This document shows, in pieces, positions 17,343 through 30,229 of a stretch of 64,000 bases of DNA (positions within the stretch are counted from its first letter, which is position 1; every line of letters begins with the position of its first letter). This DNA comes from Achromobacter sp. Root83. GTDB taxonomy: Bacteria; Pseudomonadota; Gammaproteobacteria; Burkholderiales; Burkholderiaceae_B. Where the stretch lies: the NCBI RefSeq assembly GCF_001428845.1, contig NZ_LMIU01000002.1, forward strand, positions 62,001 through 126,000. The letters run 5' to 3'. Both the position numbers and the translations under genes were made by a program. A model generated the notes under the pieces. It was not told where the DNA came from, made no database searches, and saw nothing but the letters and a program-made list of their open reading frames with translations.

Positions 17343-18674
17343 TCAGCGCGGGTCCCGCAGCAGGCGGTTGATTGCTTCCAGATCGGTTTCGGCCAGGATG
17401 CCGCCGGTGGCTTTCAGGCGCAGGCCCGACAGCACCGTGCTGTAGCGCGCCAGGGCCAGGTCGCGCTGGGTGGCGTAGAGCTGCTGCTGGGCATTGAGCA
17501 CGTCCAGGTTGATGCGCACACCCACCTCGTAGCCCGTGCGGTTGGCCTCCACGGCGGCGCGGCTGGATTTCTCGCCGGCTTCCAGCGCCTGGATGCGGGC
17601 CAGGCCGTTGGTGACGCCGGTGTAGTACTGGCGGGACGCCTGAACCGCCTGGCGGCGCGCCGTTTCGAAGTCGTACCGCGCCTTTTGTTCCAGCTGGACC
17701 TTTTCCGTGACTTGCGAGGACACGCCGCCGCCGGCATACAGCGGGATCGACAGCACCACGCCGATCGTGTTGTCGATCGGCTTTCCGGGGGCCGCGTTGC
17801 GCATGACGGCGTCGCTGGCGCTGCCACTGGTGGCGCGCAGGTTCAGCGTGGGGTAGTGGCCGCTCTTGGCGATCTGGATCTCGCGGCCGGCGATGCGGGT
17901 AAGCAACTGCGCGCGCAGCACTTCCAGGCTGGATGATTCCGCCTGGTTGCTCCAGTCCGCGACGCGGGCGGGTTGCGGCGCGGGCAATTGCACGCCGTAG
18001 GGCAGTTCGGCCAGGGCGCCGGGCTGCGTGCCGATGATCTTGGCCAGCTCGTCGCGGCGGACTTCCAGGTCGTTCTGCAGGCGCAGTTCCTGGGCCACCA
18101 CCAGGTCGTAGCGCGCCTGCGCTTCATACGTATCCGTGATGGTGGAATTGCCCAGCTCGAAGTTGCGCCTGGCCGATTCGAGCTGCCCGGCCACGGCGGC
18201 CTTCTCGGCCTCGGTGGCGGTCAGCGTGTCCTGGGCGTACAGCACGTTGAAGTAGGCGTCCGCCACGCGCAGGAGCAGATCCTGGAAGGCTTGCTGGAGC
18301 TGCACTTCAACGTCGGCGACGATAAGCTTGGACTGCTCGAAATTCTGCCAGCGGCCCCAGTCGAACAAGGGCTGAGTCAGCGCCAGATCCCAGACGCCGC
18401 GCCCGCCGCTGTAGGCGTAGCTCAGGCCGCGGGTGCTGCGGGTTTCCTGGTAGGCGCCGCCGGCCTCGGCGGAAATCAGCGGCAGCAGCAGCGCGCGGGC
18501 CTGGGGCTCTTTTTCCAGGCCGGCCCGGTAGTTGGCGCGGGCGGCGGCATAGGTCGGATCGTTGCCCAGCGCGGCCTGCCAGACCTGGATGAGGTTCTGC
18601 GCGGAGGCGTTCATGGGCCCGGCGCTTGCGGCGCAGGTAAAAACCAGTAAAGCCGTAAGCGATCGGACGCGCAT
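17343..18674 (-). CDS. tolC: TolC-family outer-membrane channel protein
   Basis: A 443-residue outer-membrane efflux/secretion channel with a signal peptide (MRVRSLTALLVF to SAGPMNASAQ) and two repeated OEP halves rich in coiled-coil helix (LLLRVADAYFNVLYAQD in the first; RRQAVQASRQYYTGVTNG and GVRINLDVLNAQQQL in the second). The QNLIQVWQAALGNDPTY start of the mature protein is typical of TolC. I use ATG 18674; the frame extends 36 residues upstream but only with low-complexity sequence before the signal peptide. It lies after pcm on the same strand, an arrangement common in Bordetella-like genomes. No pump genes adjoin it. Confidence 0.92.
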   Translation of the reverse strand: MRVRSLTALLVFTCAASAGPMNASAQNLIQVWQAALGNDPTYAAARANYRAGLEKEPQARALLLPLISAEAGGAYQETRSTRGLSYAYSGGRGVWDLALTQPLFDWGRWQNFEQSKLIVADVEVQLQQAFQDLLLRVADAYFNVLYAQDTLTATEAEKAAVAGQLESARRNFELGNSTITDTYEAQARYDLVVAQELRLQNDLEVRRDELAKIIGTQPGALAELPYGVQLPAPQPARVADWSNQAESSSLEVLRAQLLTRIAGREIQIAKSGHYPTLNLRATSGSASDAVMRNAAPGKPIDNTIGVVLSIPLYAGGGVSSQVTEKVQLEQKARYDFETARRQAVQASRQYYTGVTNGLARIQALEAGEKSSRAAVEANRTGYEVGVRINLDVLNAQQQLYATQRDLALARYSTVLSGLRLKATGGILAETDLEAINRLLRDPR

Positions 18675-18753
18675 GATTTTCAACGATACGCCAGGCCGCC
18701 GGGCGGGGCGCCGGCCGTCGACGGGCCGGGCGAGGGGCGGCAGGGCCGGGGGT

Positions 18754-19434
18754 TTAGAACTTGAACTGGGATACCGTGACACCGCGCAACGGCTTGATGA
18801 CCGTTTCGAACAGGTTCACGGTTTCGAAGCTGGCGGCGGTGGTGCGGGTGATGCGACAGGCCGTCATGACGGGCGTCTGGCCCACGATAACGACCAGGCG
18901 GCCGCCCACGCGCAACTGGTACTTCAGCGCGTCGGGCACGACCGGCACGGAACCCGTGACGAGGATGGCGTCGTATTCGGTGGAGCCCCAGCCGTTGCGG
19001 GCGTCGCCGGTTTCAACCTTGACGTTGGTGACGTTGTTCATCTGCAGGTTCTGCTGCGCGAACGTCACCAGGCGGCTGTCGATCTCGACCGACGTGACCT
19101 GTTGCGCCAGGTAGCCCAGCAGCGCGGCCTGGTAGCCGGAGCCGGTGCCGATTTCCAGCACGCAGTCGGACTTGGTCAGCAGCAGTTCCTGCGCAAGGCG
19201 GGCTTCCACCTTCGGGGCGAGCATGGTCTGACGCGTATTGACCGCGTTGATCTCGAGCGGCAATTCCAGGTCGGAAAACGCCAGGGCGCGCAGGGCGGGC
19301 GGAACGAATTGTTCGCGGCGCACATCGAACAGCGCTTGCAGCACGTTGGCGTCCAGGACGTCCCACGGGCGGATCTGCTGTTCCACCATATTGAAGCGGG
19401 CTTGTTCTACGTCGGGCAGGGTCGAGGCGTTCAT
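18754..19434 (-). CDS. pcm: Protein-L-isoaspartate O-methyltransferase family protein
   Basis: A 226-residue SAM-dependent methyltransferase of the PCMT family, which in its classic form repairs isoaspartyl residues. The segment ARFNMVEQQIRPWDVLD marks a subgroup often found before tolC. The SAM motif is VLEIGTGSGYQAALLGYLA and motif II is DAILVTGSVP. I start at ATG 19434 (MNASTLPDVE); a further in-frame ATG at 19461 adds nine hydrophobic residues. Whether this subgroup repairs isoaspartate or methylates something else is uncertain. tolC starts 79 bases downstream. Confidence 0.85.
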   Translation of the reverse strand: MNASTLPDVEQARFNMVEQQIRPWDVLDANVLQALFDVRREQFVPPALRALAFSDLELPLEINAVNTRQTMLAPKVEARLAQELLLTKSDCVLEIGTGSGYQAALLGYLAQQVTSVEIDSRLVTFAQQNLQMNNVTNVKVETGDARNGWGSTEYDAILVTGSVPVVPDALKYQLRVGGRLVVIVGQTPVMTACRITRTTAASFETVNLFETVIKPLRGVTVSQFKF

Positions 19435-19548
19435 GACGGTCAGAAAAAACAGAGGAATCAACAGCCCATTGTACCGATTCGTAGCGTCCTGTGACGGGGT
19501 GGCCGGCCGGCAGTTGTTTCAGCCGGGGCGCCATGCCCCGGAAATGCA

Positions 19549-19572
19549 GACGGCGCCCCGCGGGACGCCGTC
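19549..19572 (-). terminator. Stem-loop after thiD
   Basis: GACGGCG (19549-19555) pairs with CGCCGTC (19566-19572) with additional GC pairing inside. A second hairpin, CCGGGGC/GCCCCGG (19523-19541), follows directly. They lie between thiD and pcm on the minus strand; the T-run is weak, so this is a probable rather than a certain terminator. Confidence 0.5.
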
Positions 19573-19604
19573 TTGCGTAGGGTGGCAGAGCGGCCGCCTC
19601 GCGC

Positions 19605-20447
19605 CTACCACCAGCCGTGGAAGTGATGGACCGGCCCATGGCCCGATCCCACCGACAGGCGCTCGGCATGGCGGATGGCCTCGGTCAGGTAGGCCTTGGC
19701 GCGCTTGGCGGCTTCCGGCACGTCCCCGATTTGCGGCAGCAACGCGGCCAGCGCGGCGGACAGCGTGCAGCCGGTGCCGTGGGTGTTGACCGTTACGATG
19801 CGGTGGCCGGGCAGTTCGATCATCCGGTCGCCGTCGTGCAGCAGGTCGATGGTCTCGTTGCCGGGCAGATGGCCGCCCTTGACCAGCACCCAGCGCTCGC
19901 CCGAATGCGCCAGCTTGTTGCGCAGGCGTTCGGCCACGCGCCGCATTTCCTTGACGGTTTCGACCGGCCGCTCTTCCAGCAGCACGCCGGCCTCCGGCAG
20001 GTTGGGCGTGAGCAGGGTGGCCTGGGGCAGCATGGCTTCGCGCATGGCGCCCACGGCGTCGTTTTCCAGCAGCAGGTCGCCGCTTTTGGCGACCATGACG
20101 GGATCCAGCACCACATGGGCCGGCGTCCACTTGGCCAGTTTTTCGGCCACCACCTCGATGACCGGGCGCTGGCCCAGCATGCCGATCTTGACGGCGTCGA
20201 TGCGCACGTCGGTGAACAGCGTATCGATCTGCAGGCCGACGAAGGCGGGCGGGACGGGCGAGATGCCGGTCACGCCTTTCGTGTTCTGGGCCGTCAGGGC
20301 GGCGATGATGGCGCAGCCATAGGCGCCCAGCGCGCTCATGGCCTTGATGTCGGCCAGGATGCCGGCGCCGCCGGAAGGATCGACGCCCGCGATCGTCAGC
20401 GCGTTGGGAATGGGGCGGCCGGCGGCGGCCTGCTGGCGCGAGCTCAT
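19605..20447 (-). CDS. thiD: Hydroxymethylpyrimidine / phosphomethylpyrimidine kinase
   Basis: The ribokinase-fold kinase that phosphorylates the pyrimidine half of thiamine twice. 280 residues. Motifs: [20 protein letters not shown] at the N-terminus, [20 protein letters not shown], and the C-terminal [16 protein letters not shown] with the catalytic Cys/anion-hole glycines. It overlaps thiG by 4 bases (ATGA), so the two thiamine genes form an operon thiG-thiD. Confidence 0.95.
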   Translation of the reverse strand: MSSRQQAAAGRPIPNALTIAGVDPSGGAGILADIKAMSALGAYGCAIIAALTAQNTKGVTGISPVPPAFVGLQIDTLFTDVRIDAVKIGMLGQRPVIEVVAEKLAKWTPAHVVLDPVMVAKSGDLLLENDAVGAMREAMLPQATLLTPNLPEAGVLLEERPVETVKEMRRVAERLRNKLAHSGERWVLVKGGHLPGNETIDLLHDGDRMIELPGHRIVTVNTHGTGCTLSAALAALLPQIGDVPEAAKRAKAYLTEAIRHAERLSVGSGHGPVHHFHGWW

Positions 20448-21247
20448 TTGGCCGGGCCGGCGGTGATCAGCCCTTCAGTGGGCGAACTGGGCGCGCCGCT
20501 GTACAGCTTCTTGGGCATGCGGCCGGCAAGAAAGGCCTCGCGGCCGGCTTCCACGCCCTTTTTCATGGCGCTGGCCATCAGGATGGGGGCGCGCGCGGCG
20601 GCGATGGCGGTGTTCATCAGCACGGCGTCGCAGCCCAGTTCCATGGCGATGGCGGCGTCCGACGCGGTGCCCACGCCGGCGTCCACCACGACCGGCACGC
20701 GGGCCTGATCGATGATCAGGCGCAGGTTCCAGGGGTTCAGGATGCCCATGCCCGAGCCGATCAGGGACGCGAGCGGCATGACGGCCACGGCGCCCATGTC
20801 TTCCAGCATGCGGGCCTGGATCGGGTCGTCGGTGCAATAGACCATGACCTTGAAACCGTCGTCCACCAGGGTCTTGGTGGCCTTCAAAGTTTCCGGCATG
20901 TTGGGGAACAGGGTGTGCGGATCGCCCAGCACTTCCAGCTTCACCAGGTCGTGGCCGTCGAGCAGCTCGCGCGCCAGGCGCAGGGTGCGCACCGCGTCGT
21001 CGGCGCTGTAGCAGCCGGCGGTGTTCGGCAGCAGCGTGAACCTGGACGGCGGGACGTAGTCCAGCAGGTTGGGCTCGCCGGCGTTCTGGCCGATATTGGT
21101 GCGGCGGATGGCGACGGTGACGATTTCCGTGCCGCTGGCATCCAGCGCCGCGCGGGTCTGTTCGAAGTCCTTGTACTTGCCGGTGCCGACGAGCAGGCGC
21201 GACGAATAGGCGCGGCCGGCAATGGTGAGAGTGTCTTGTGTGGTCAT
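20444..21247 (-). CDS. thiG: Thiazole synthase
   Basis: A TIM-barrel enzyme of 267 residues that forms the thiazole phosphate half of thiamine from deoxyxylulose phosphate, dehydroglycine and ThiS thiocarboxylate. Typical blocks are [55 protein letters not shown] and [19 protein letters not shown]. It starts at ATG 21247. The sulphur carrier thiS and thiO/thiH are not adjacent, so they must be elsewhere. No TPP riboswitch was seen in the 139 bases upstream. Confidence 0.95.
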   Translation of the reverse strand: MTTQDTLTIAGRAYSSRLLVGTGKYKDFEQTRAALDASGTEIVTVAIRRTNIGQNAGEPNLLDYVPPSRFTLLPNTAGCYSADDAVRTLRLARELLDGHDLVKLEVLGDPHTLFPNMPETLKATKTLVDDGFKVMVYCTDDPIQARMLEDMGAVAVMPLASLIGSGMGILNPWNLRLIIDQARVPVVVDAGVGTASDAAIAMELGCDAVLMNTAIAAARAPILMASAMKKGVEAGREAFLAGRMPKKLYSGAPSSPTEGLITAGPAK

Positions 21248-21386
21248 GGCGGTGCTTCAAAGGGCGGGTGCGCACGATGCGGGGCCCGCGGGACTGGACG
21301 AATGATAAAGCACGACGCCGGGCGGCAGGGCGGGCCGGGCCAGGCGCGCGTTCCACTATTTGAGGAAGGCGCAGGGCGCGGGCGTG

Positions 21387-22292
21387 TCAGCGCAGCCGGT
21401 CCAGATCGGCGCAGATGGCCTCGGCCGCGTCGATCAGCCGCGGCCCGGGCCGGTACAGGGCGTCGGCGTCGACCCCGTACACGTGGCCCTGGCGGGCGGC
21501 GGGCAGCCCCATCGCCTGCCAGGCGGCCAGGTTTCTCTGCGTGTCTTCCGGGCGGGAAACGCCGGCCAGCACCGCCTCGGGACGGGCCGCCAGCACGCCT
21601 TCCAGGGTGACCTGCGGCGCGACGATGGCCGCCTGGCCGAAGACGTTGACGCCGCCGCAGATGCGCAGCGCGTCGCTGACGATGCTGGCGTCGTTCAGGG
21701 TGTAGATGGGGTCCAGGCCGGCCTGCACGAAGACGCGCACCGGCCGGCGGCTGGCATAGCGCGCCTGCAGGGCGTCCAGCCGGGCGCGCATGTCCCGCGC
21801 AGCGGCGCGCGCCTGAGGCTCGGTGCCGAACAAGGCGCCCATGCGTTCCACGGCGCCGGGAATGGCGGCAAGCGTCAGCGGATCGCTGTAGAACACGGGG
21901 ATGCCCAGCTTGTCCATTACGCGGGCGAGCGGTTCGGCGGCGGAGGGCTGCCAGGCGATCAGCAGGTCGGGACGGGCGGCGGCCACGCGTTCGGCGTCGG
22001 GCTGCGTGCCGTCGCCGATGACGGGCAGCGCGAGCGCGGCGGGCGGGTAATCGCTGCCACGGACCGTGCCGATGAGATAGGCGCCCGCGCCCGCGGCGTA
22101 AACGAGTTCGGCGGCATGGGGGGCCAGGGTGACCGCGCGCCGGGCGGGCGTGGCCAGGACCACGCTGCGGCCCCGGTCGTCCTGGATCCGGATGGCCGGT
22201 GCCGGGGTGTCCGGCGCGCCGCGGGCAAGTGCCGGACCCAGCGCCAGGATCAGCGCCAGGCCGGCGGTTGTCAGGGCGCGGTCGGGTGTCAT
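21387..22292 (-). CDS. btuF: BtuF-like periplasmic cobalamin-binding protein
   Basis: A class III solute-binding protein of 301 residues with a signal peptide (TTAGLALILALGPALARG). Two alpha/beta lobes are visible: RRAVTLAPHAAELVYAAGAG, then DLLIAWQPS, and IVAPQVTLEGVLAARPEAVLAG. BtuF delivers vitamin B12 to an inner-membrane ABC transporter. The assignment to cobalamin rests on position, 53 bases after a BtuB-like receptor under a cobalamin riboswitch. I use ATG 22292; upstream in-frame residues are not signal-like. No btuC or btuD permease/ATPase gene is present nearby. Confidence 0.85.
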   Translation of the reverse strand: MTPDRALTTAGLALILALGPALARGAPDTPAPAIRIQDDRGRSVVLATPARRAVTLAPHAAELVYAAGAGAYLIGTVRGSDYPPAALALPVIGDGTQPDAERVAAARPDLLIAWQPSAAEPLARVMDKLGIPVFYSDPLTLAAIPGAVERMGALFGTEPQARAAARDMRARLDALQARYASRRPVRVFVQAGLDPIYTLNDASIVSDALRICGGVNVFGQAAIVAPQVTLEGVLAARPEAVLAGVSRPEDTQRNLAAWQAMGLPAARQGHVYGVDADALYRPGPRLIDAAEAICADLDRLR

Positions 22293-22344
22293 GCGGGGTC
22301 TCGATATGGTCGGCGCGAAACGCCGACTATATCGGAAGGCCGGA

Positions 22345-24390
22345 TCAATAGCGCAGCGTGAGCGACGCGTAGAAGTTGCGGCCCGGAGCGGGGTACAGGC
22401 TGTAGTTGGCGACAGGGCCCAGCATTTCGAACGACGCATTGCCGCCGCGGATGCCGTAGGTGGCGTATTGGCGGTCGAAGATGTTGTTCACGCCCAGGGC
22501 GCCTTCGATGTTGCGGGTGAACTTGTAGGCCACCTTCGTGTTGAACAGCACGTAGGCGTCCAGTTCCTTGCCGAACTGGTTGGCCTGGTCGTTGTCCATG
22601 CGCGACTTGCCCACGTATTGCCCCGATACGTTCCACAGGAACGAGTCGGTGGGGCGCCAGGTCACGCCGGCGTTGGCCAGCCATTTCGGGGCCAGCGGCA
22701 CGGTCTTGCCCGCCAGGTCCACGCCGGCGTAGGTGCCGGAGCGGAACTGCGCTTCCATCCAGGTCAGGTTGGCGTCCACGGTCACGCTGCGGGACAGGGC
22801 GGTGCGGCCTTCCAGCTCGACGCCTTGGCGGCGGGTCGGATCCAGGTTGGTGTTGGCGCCGGTGCCCGGACCCCACATGCCGTCGGCCAGCGGGTTGTAC
22901 TGGATCTCGTTGGTCAGGTCATAGTGGAAATACGACAGGCGCGCGCTGCTGGTGTCAGACTGCCAGGTGACGCCCACTTCCTTGTCGGTGGAGGTCTGGG
23001 GCGACAGCGGCGACTGGACCGACAGCAGTTCGTCGGCATTGGGCAGGCGGAAGCTGCGTCCGACCTTGCCATAGAGGCCGAAACCGGCCGGCAGGTCCTG
23101 ACGCACGCCCAGCTGCCAGGCGGTCAGGTGGTTGCTGCTGTCCGACGCGGTGCCCGAGCCCGAAATCACGTCCAGGTCGTCCGACGCGTACTGGCGGCGC
23201 ACGCCCATCGTCACGTACGTGCTGTCCGTGGCGCGGATCTGGCCCTCGGCGAACACGCCGTACTGATGCTGGCGCGATTGCCACTGGGACGGTTCGAAGT
23301 CGTAGTAGGCGTTCTGGTCGGCCGTCGTCTTTGCTTCCTGTGCGTCGGCGCCGAAGACGAGGCTGTGGCCGCCGTCGATGGGCAGGCGGTAGCGCACGCT
23401 GCCGATGTTCTCTTCCAGCTTCTGGTCGCGCAGGATGTCGCCGAAGCCGTCGTAGGTCAGGCCGTTCAGCTTCTTTTCGCGGGTGGACAGGTCGGCGTAC
23501 AGGGTGCCGGCGCCGATCGCCTGCTCCAGCTGCAAGCCGAACGTGGTGGTCGTGGTCTTGACGTAGTCGACGTCGTTCTTCGATCCACGCGGGTCGTCCT
23601 CGAACTCGTTCAGGCCCGTGGTGGGGTTGATCGTGCGCGGACCGGGCAGTTCCAGCTTTTGCGAGGTCGTGCGGCCATACAGGCGGATCGAGCCGTCGCC
23701 GTGGCGGAACGTGAGGCCGGCTCCGCCGCCTTCGCGGCGCTCGCCGCTATTGTCGCGGTAGCCGTCGGAATGCAGCGACTGCATGTAGGCGTCGATGCCC
23801 ACCTTTTCGTTGTTCATGGCGACGGCGGCGTCGTACTGGCGCAGGCCATAGCTGCCGAAGGTGGCGGTGGCGCGGGCGGTCACCGGTTCCTTCGAGAAAT
23901 CCGACCTGGTGATGATGTTGATGACGCCGCCGGTGGTGCCGCCGCCGTATTGCACGGATCCGCTGCCGCGCACGATCTCGATGCGTTCCACCTGGTCCAG
24001 CGGCACCACGCCCAGGCTGGGCGCCGACAGGTCGTTGGTGTTCTGCTTTACGCCGTCGATCAGGATCAGCGTATTGCTGGCGCCGGTGATGCCGAAGCCG
24101 CGCAGGTCGACGATGGCGTTGTCGCTGGAACCGGTGGTGTTGACCAGGTTGATGCCGGCCTGCGTCGACAGCAGGTCCTGCATGGTGCGGGCGCTGCTGG
24201 CCGCGATGTCCTGGGCGGTGATGACCGAGATGGACACCGGCAGCGTGCGGCCATCCGTCGGCACGCGCTGGGCGGTGACGGTGATGCTGTCGAGTTCAGG
24301 GGTAGCGGGGGTGGCTTGCTGGGCGGCGGCGATGGCCGGAGCGGAACAGAGCAGGGCGCCGGCGTAACGCCGGATGGAGCGGGCTTTCAT
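22345..24390 (-). CDS. btuB: TonB-dependent receptor, BtuB-like (vitamin B12)
   Basis: An outer-membrane receptor of 681 residues: signal peptide to about residue 24, TonB box DSITVTA near 35, plug domain (ISVITAQDIAASSARTMQDL, then GSVQYGGGTTGGVINI) and a 22-strand barrel ending in NFYASLTLRY with a terminal aromatic. It should bring cobalamin across the outer membrane using TonB energy. The substrate is inferred strongly from the cobalamin riboswitch in its leader and from btuF following it. Confidence 0.92.
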   Translation of the reverse strand: MKARSIRRYAGALLCSAPAIAAAQQATPATPELDSITVTAQRVPTDGRTLPVSISVITAQDIAASSARTMQDLLSTQAGINLVNTTGSSDNAIVDLRGFGITGASNTLILIDGVKQNTNDLSAPSLGVVPLDQVERIEIVRGSGSVQYGGGTTGGVINIITRSDFSKEPVTARATATFGSYGLRQYDAAVAMNNEKVGIDAYMQSLHSDGYRDNSGERREGGGAGLTFRHGDGSIRLYGRTTSQKLELPGPRTINPTTGLNEFEDDPRGSKNDVDYVKTTTTTFGLQLEQAIGAGTLYADLSTREKKLNGLTYDGFGDILRDQKLEENIGSVRYRLPIDGGHSLVFGADAQEAKTTADQNAYYDFEPSQWQSRQHQYGVFAEGQIRATDSTYVTMGVRRQYASDDLDVISGSGTASDSSNHLTAWQLGVRQDLPAGFGLYGKVGRSFRLPNADELLSVQSPLSPQTSTDKEVGVTWQSDTSSARLSYFHYDLTNEIQYNPLADGMWGPGTGANTNLDPTRRQGVELEGRTALSRSVTVDANLTWMEAQFRSGTYAGVDLAGKTVPLAPKWLANAGVTWRPTDSFLWNVSGQYVGKSRMDNDQANQFGKELDAYVLFNTKVAYKFTRNIEGALGVNNIFDRQYATYGIRGGNASFEMLGPVANYSLYPAPGRNFYASLTLRY

Positions 24391-24809
24391 CTACATAACC
24401 TCGATGCGACCCGCGACCCCGCAGGTCATTCACGATGGGGAGGATGCCCGGGTCCGCGGCCGGCCCGGAGGGCGGGGGCGCATACAGGCATCCTGGCGAT
24501 CGAACTGGCCGGTATCGGGCTGCCACGCGCGCATTGCGCGCATGGGGACCGTTGCGGGGGCAGCACAGGCTGGACGCGGGGACTACCGGGCCGTTTTGGG
24601 CGGCGCGGCGGCCCTGGCGGGCGTCTTCCTGTTTCCCGTTTACCTTTCGCGCGCGGCCGGCAAGTGTTGTGTTCTTGCCAGCCCGTTGCGCCGAAAGCAC
24701 CGGTTCGGGGCCGAAACTGTATCACCGTGAGGCGCGGCAAGGCCTCATTTGTTACGATCAGGTCTTGTTTTTTCAGCGTTTTTCGCTTTTTTGCCACATT
24801 CGCGCTGCC
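24391..24809. other. Non-coding region between btuB and metH
   Basis: A 419-base divergent intergenic region. Its left two thirds hold the btuB cobalamin riboswitch. The right third, before metH, is AT-rich (24740-24800, with TTGTTTTTT and CTTTTTTG) and contains a hairpin TGAGGC/GCCTCA at 24727-24746. I saw no SAM or SAH riboswitch core for metH. The metH reading frame stays open back to 24435, but this is coincidental, since the riboswitch occupies that DNA. Confidence 0.6.
24470..24700 (-). ncRNA. Cobalamin riboswitch in the btuB leader
   Basis: On the minus strand the leader holds the conserved core GCTGCCCCCGCAACGGT (24564-24548), the upstream GGGAA element (around 24637-24633) with CAGG/CCTG pairing between them, and a B12-box-like CGCCAGGATGCCTGT (24498-24484). 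These appear in the order expected of a cobalamin-sensing RNA, ending about 95 bases before the btuB ATG. Binding of adenosylcobalamin would reduce btuB-btuF expression. The outer ends are approximate. Confidence 0.85.
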
Positions 24810-28606
<3,797 letters not shown>

Positions 28607-28610
<4 letters not shown>

Positions 28611-30073
28611 CGATCCGGCGCGGGGGGCGCAGCGATGCGCCCCAGTATCTTCTCGATGGCCATGCCGATCGCCAGCACCTTGCGGTCCTCGCCCGGCAGG
28701 CCGTCGATCTCCAGTCCCACCGGCAGTCCCTGCGCCGACAGGCCCGCCGGCACGCTCAGTCCCGGCAGGCCCGCATTGCTGCCGGGGTCGACGTTGCGGG
28801 CCAGGCGGCCAAAGGTCTCGAAGCTGCTGGCCTCGGGCGTGGCGGCCGGCGGCATGACCGGCACGGTCGGAAACAGCAGGCCGTCCAGCCCGTGTTCCTG
28901 GAACGCGCGCCGGTAGACGTCGATGAGTTCGTCACGGTGGGTCGCGATGGCCCGCTCATACAACGGCTGCAGCGCCAGAACCTGCCCGTCCGGCGTGGGC
29001 AACACGCCCGGCACGATCAGGCCGTCGAAAATCCCCTTCACGTCGGGGCTGGATATCTGCGCGACCACCTCTTCGAAGCTCACACCGGCGCCATAGCGCG
29101 CCAGGTAGTCGATCAGGTCGGGCTTTTGCTCGTACAGGCACAGCGGCATGCCCACGGCCGAATTGGCGGCCGGGAGGTCGGGCATGTCCAGGTCCACCAA
29201 CTGCACGCCGGCCGCGCGCAGGCGGCCCAGGGCCGCGTCCGCGACCGCCTGCACCTCGGGGGCCAGATCGTCCCAGAAATAGCGAACCAGGCCCAGCCGG
29301 ATATCCGTGGCAAGCGCGGGCGCCAGGGCCTGCGAGTCGCCCGCCAGCACCGCATCCAGCAACACGATGTCCGCCATGCAGTTGGCGATGGGGCCGGGCG
29401 TGTCGCGCGTGTGCGAAATGGGCGTGATGCCCGCGCCGCTGTACCGGCCCACCGTTGGACGGAAGCCGGCCGCGCCGTTGACCGCCGCGGGCAGGCGCAC
29501 CGAGGCGCCCGTGTCGGTGCCCAGCGCGGCCGGCGCCAGGCGCGCGCCCACCGCTGCGCCGCTACCCGAGGATGAGCCGCCGGCGATGAGGCTGGTGTCG
29601 TAGGCATTGCGCGTGCCCTCGCCGTGCGGGCCGGGGAAGGCGGTGTTGTAGCCGGACACGCCGAACGCCAGCTCATGCATGTTGGTCTTGCCGAGAATGA
29701 TGGCGCCCGCTTCCCTCAGCCGCCGCACGACAGGCGCATCCTCGGCGGGGCGGAAATTCCGCAACGCGGGGGTGCCCGCCGTGTTGGGCAGGGCGGCGAC
29801 GTGGATGTTGTCCTTGATGGCGATGGGAACGCCGCCGAGCGGCCCCGGCGCCTGCGTCCCGCGCGCGGCGTCGAAGGCGCGTGCCTGCGCCAGCGCGCCT
29901 TCGCGGTCGACGGTGATGAAGGCGTTCAGATCCTGGCGGGCATCGATGCGGTCCAGGCATGCCTGGGTCAGTGCAAGGCTGGTGATACGGCCGTCGCGAA
30001 TCAGGGCCGCCGCGTCCACGACGGTCAGGTCCGTCAGCGTAGACGGCAAGAGCTGTTCGGTCGTGCTGGGCAT
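28607..30073 (-). CDS. Amidase, indoleacetamide/mandelamide hydrolase-like
   Basis: A 488-residue amidase-signature hydrolase with the Ser-Ser-Lys machinery: Lys in VPIAIKDNI near 87, [17 protein letters not shown] near 165-182, and [20 protein letters not shown]. The sequence [22 protein letters not shown] resembles indoleacetamide and mandelamide hydrolases more than GatA. Most members have a second Gly in DTGGS; here it is Ala (DTGAS). The substrate is unknown. It starts at ATG 30073, divergent from the GntR regulator and so possibly controlled by the operators at 30164-30220. Its stop shares CTAG with the metH stop. Confidence 0.85.
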
Positions 30074-30163
30074 GGCGCTTTTCCTTGGTTGTGACGATCC
30101 CTATCTATACAGGGCCGCCGCCCGCGCTGTCGAGGGCTGGCTGGATGGGCATCGGTACGGATA

Positions 30164-30220
30164 GTGGTAAACCACGATAGCGAAAATTGGTAGACCAAAT
30201 ACGATTTGGTCTAACCAATT
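30164..30220. promoter_or_regulatory. Three FadR/GntR-type operators
   Basis: GTGGT-AA-ACCAC (30164-30175), TTGGT-AG-ACCAA (30187-30198) and TTGGT-CTA-ACCAA (30206-30218) all fit the TGGT-N2/3-ACCA pattern bound by FadR-subfamily GntR repressors. The last two also form one near-perfect inverted repeat across 30186-30220, interrupted by a single extra base. They lie directly before the gntR start at 30230 and 91 bases from the divergent amidase start. Confidence 0.75.
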
Positions 30221-30229
30221 CAAGGCGCC

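Noticed and set aside
21248..21386. Possible TPP riboswitch or thiS gene before thiG
   Set aside because: The CTGAGA core is absent and no short ThiS frame ending in Gly-Gly is present.
24700..24809. Possible SAM or SAH riboswitch before metH
   Set aside because: I looked for the conserved cores and found only a short TGAGGC/GCCTCA hairpin.
24435..24809. Extended N-terminus of MetH from the open frame
   Set aside because: The frame is open only because of high GC; the DNA carries the minus-strand cobalamin riboswitch and the extra residues match nothing in MetH.
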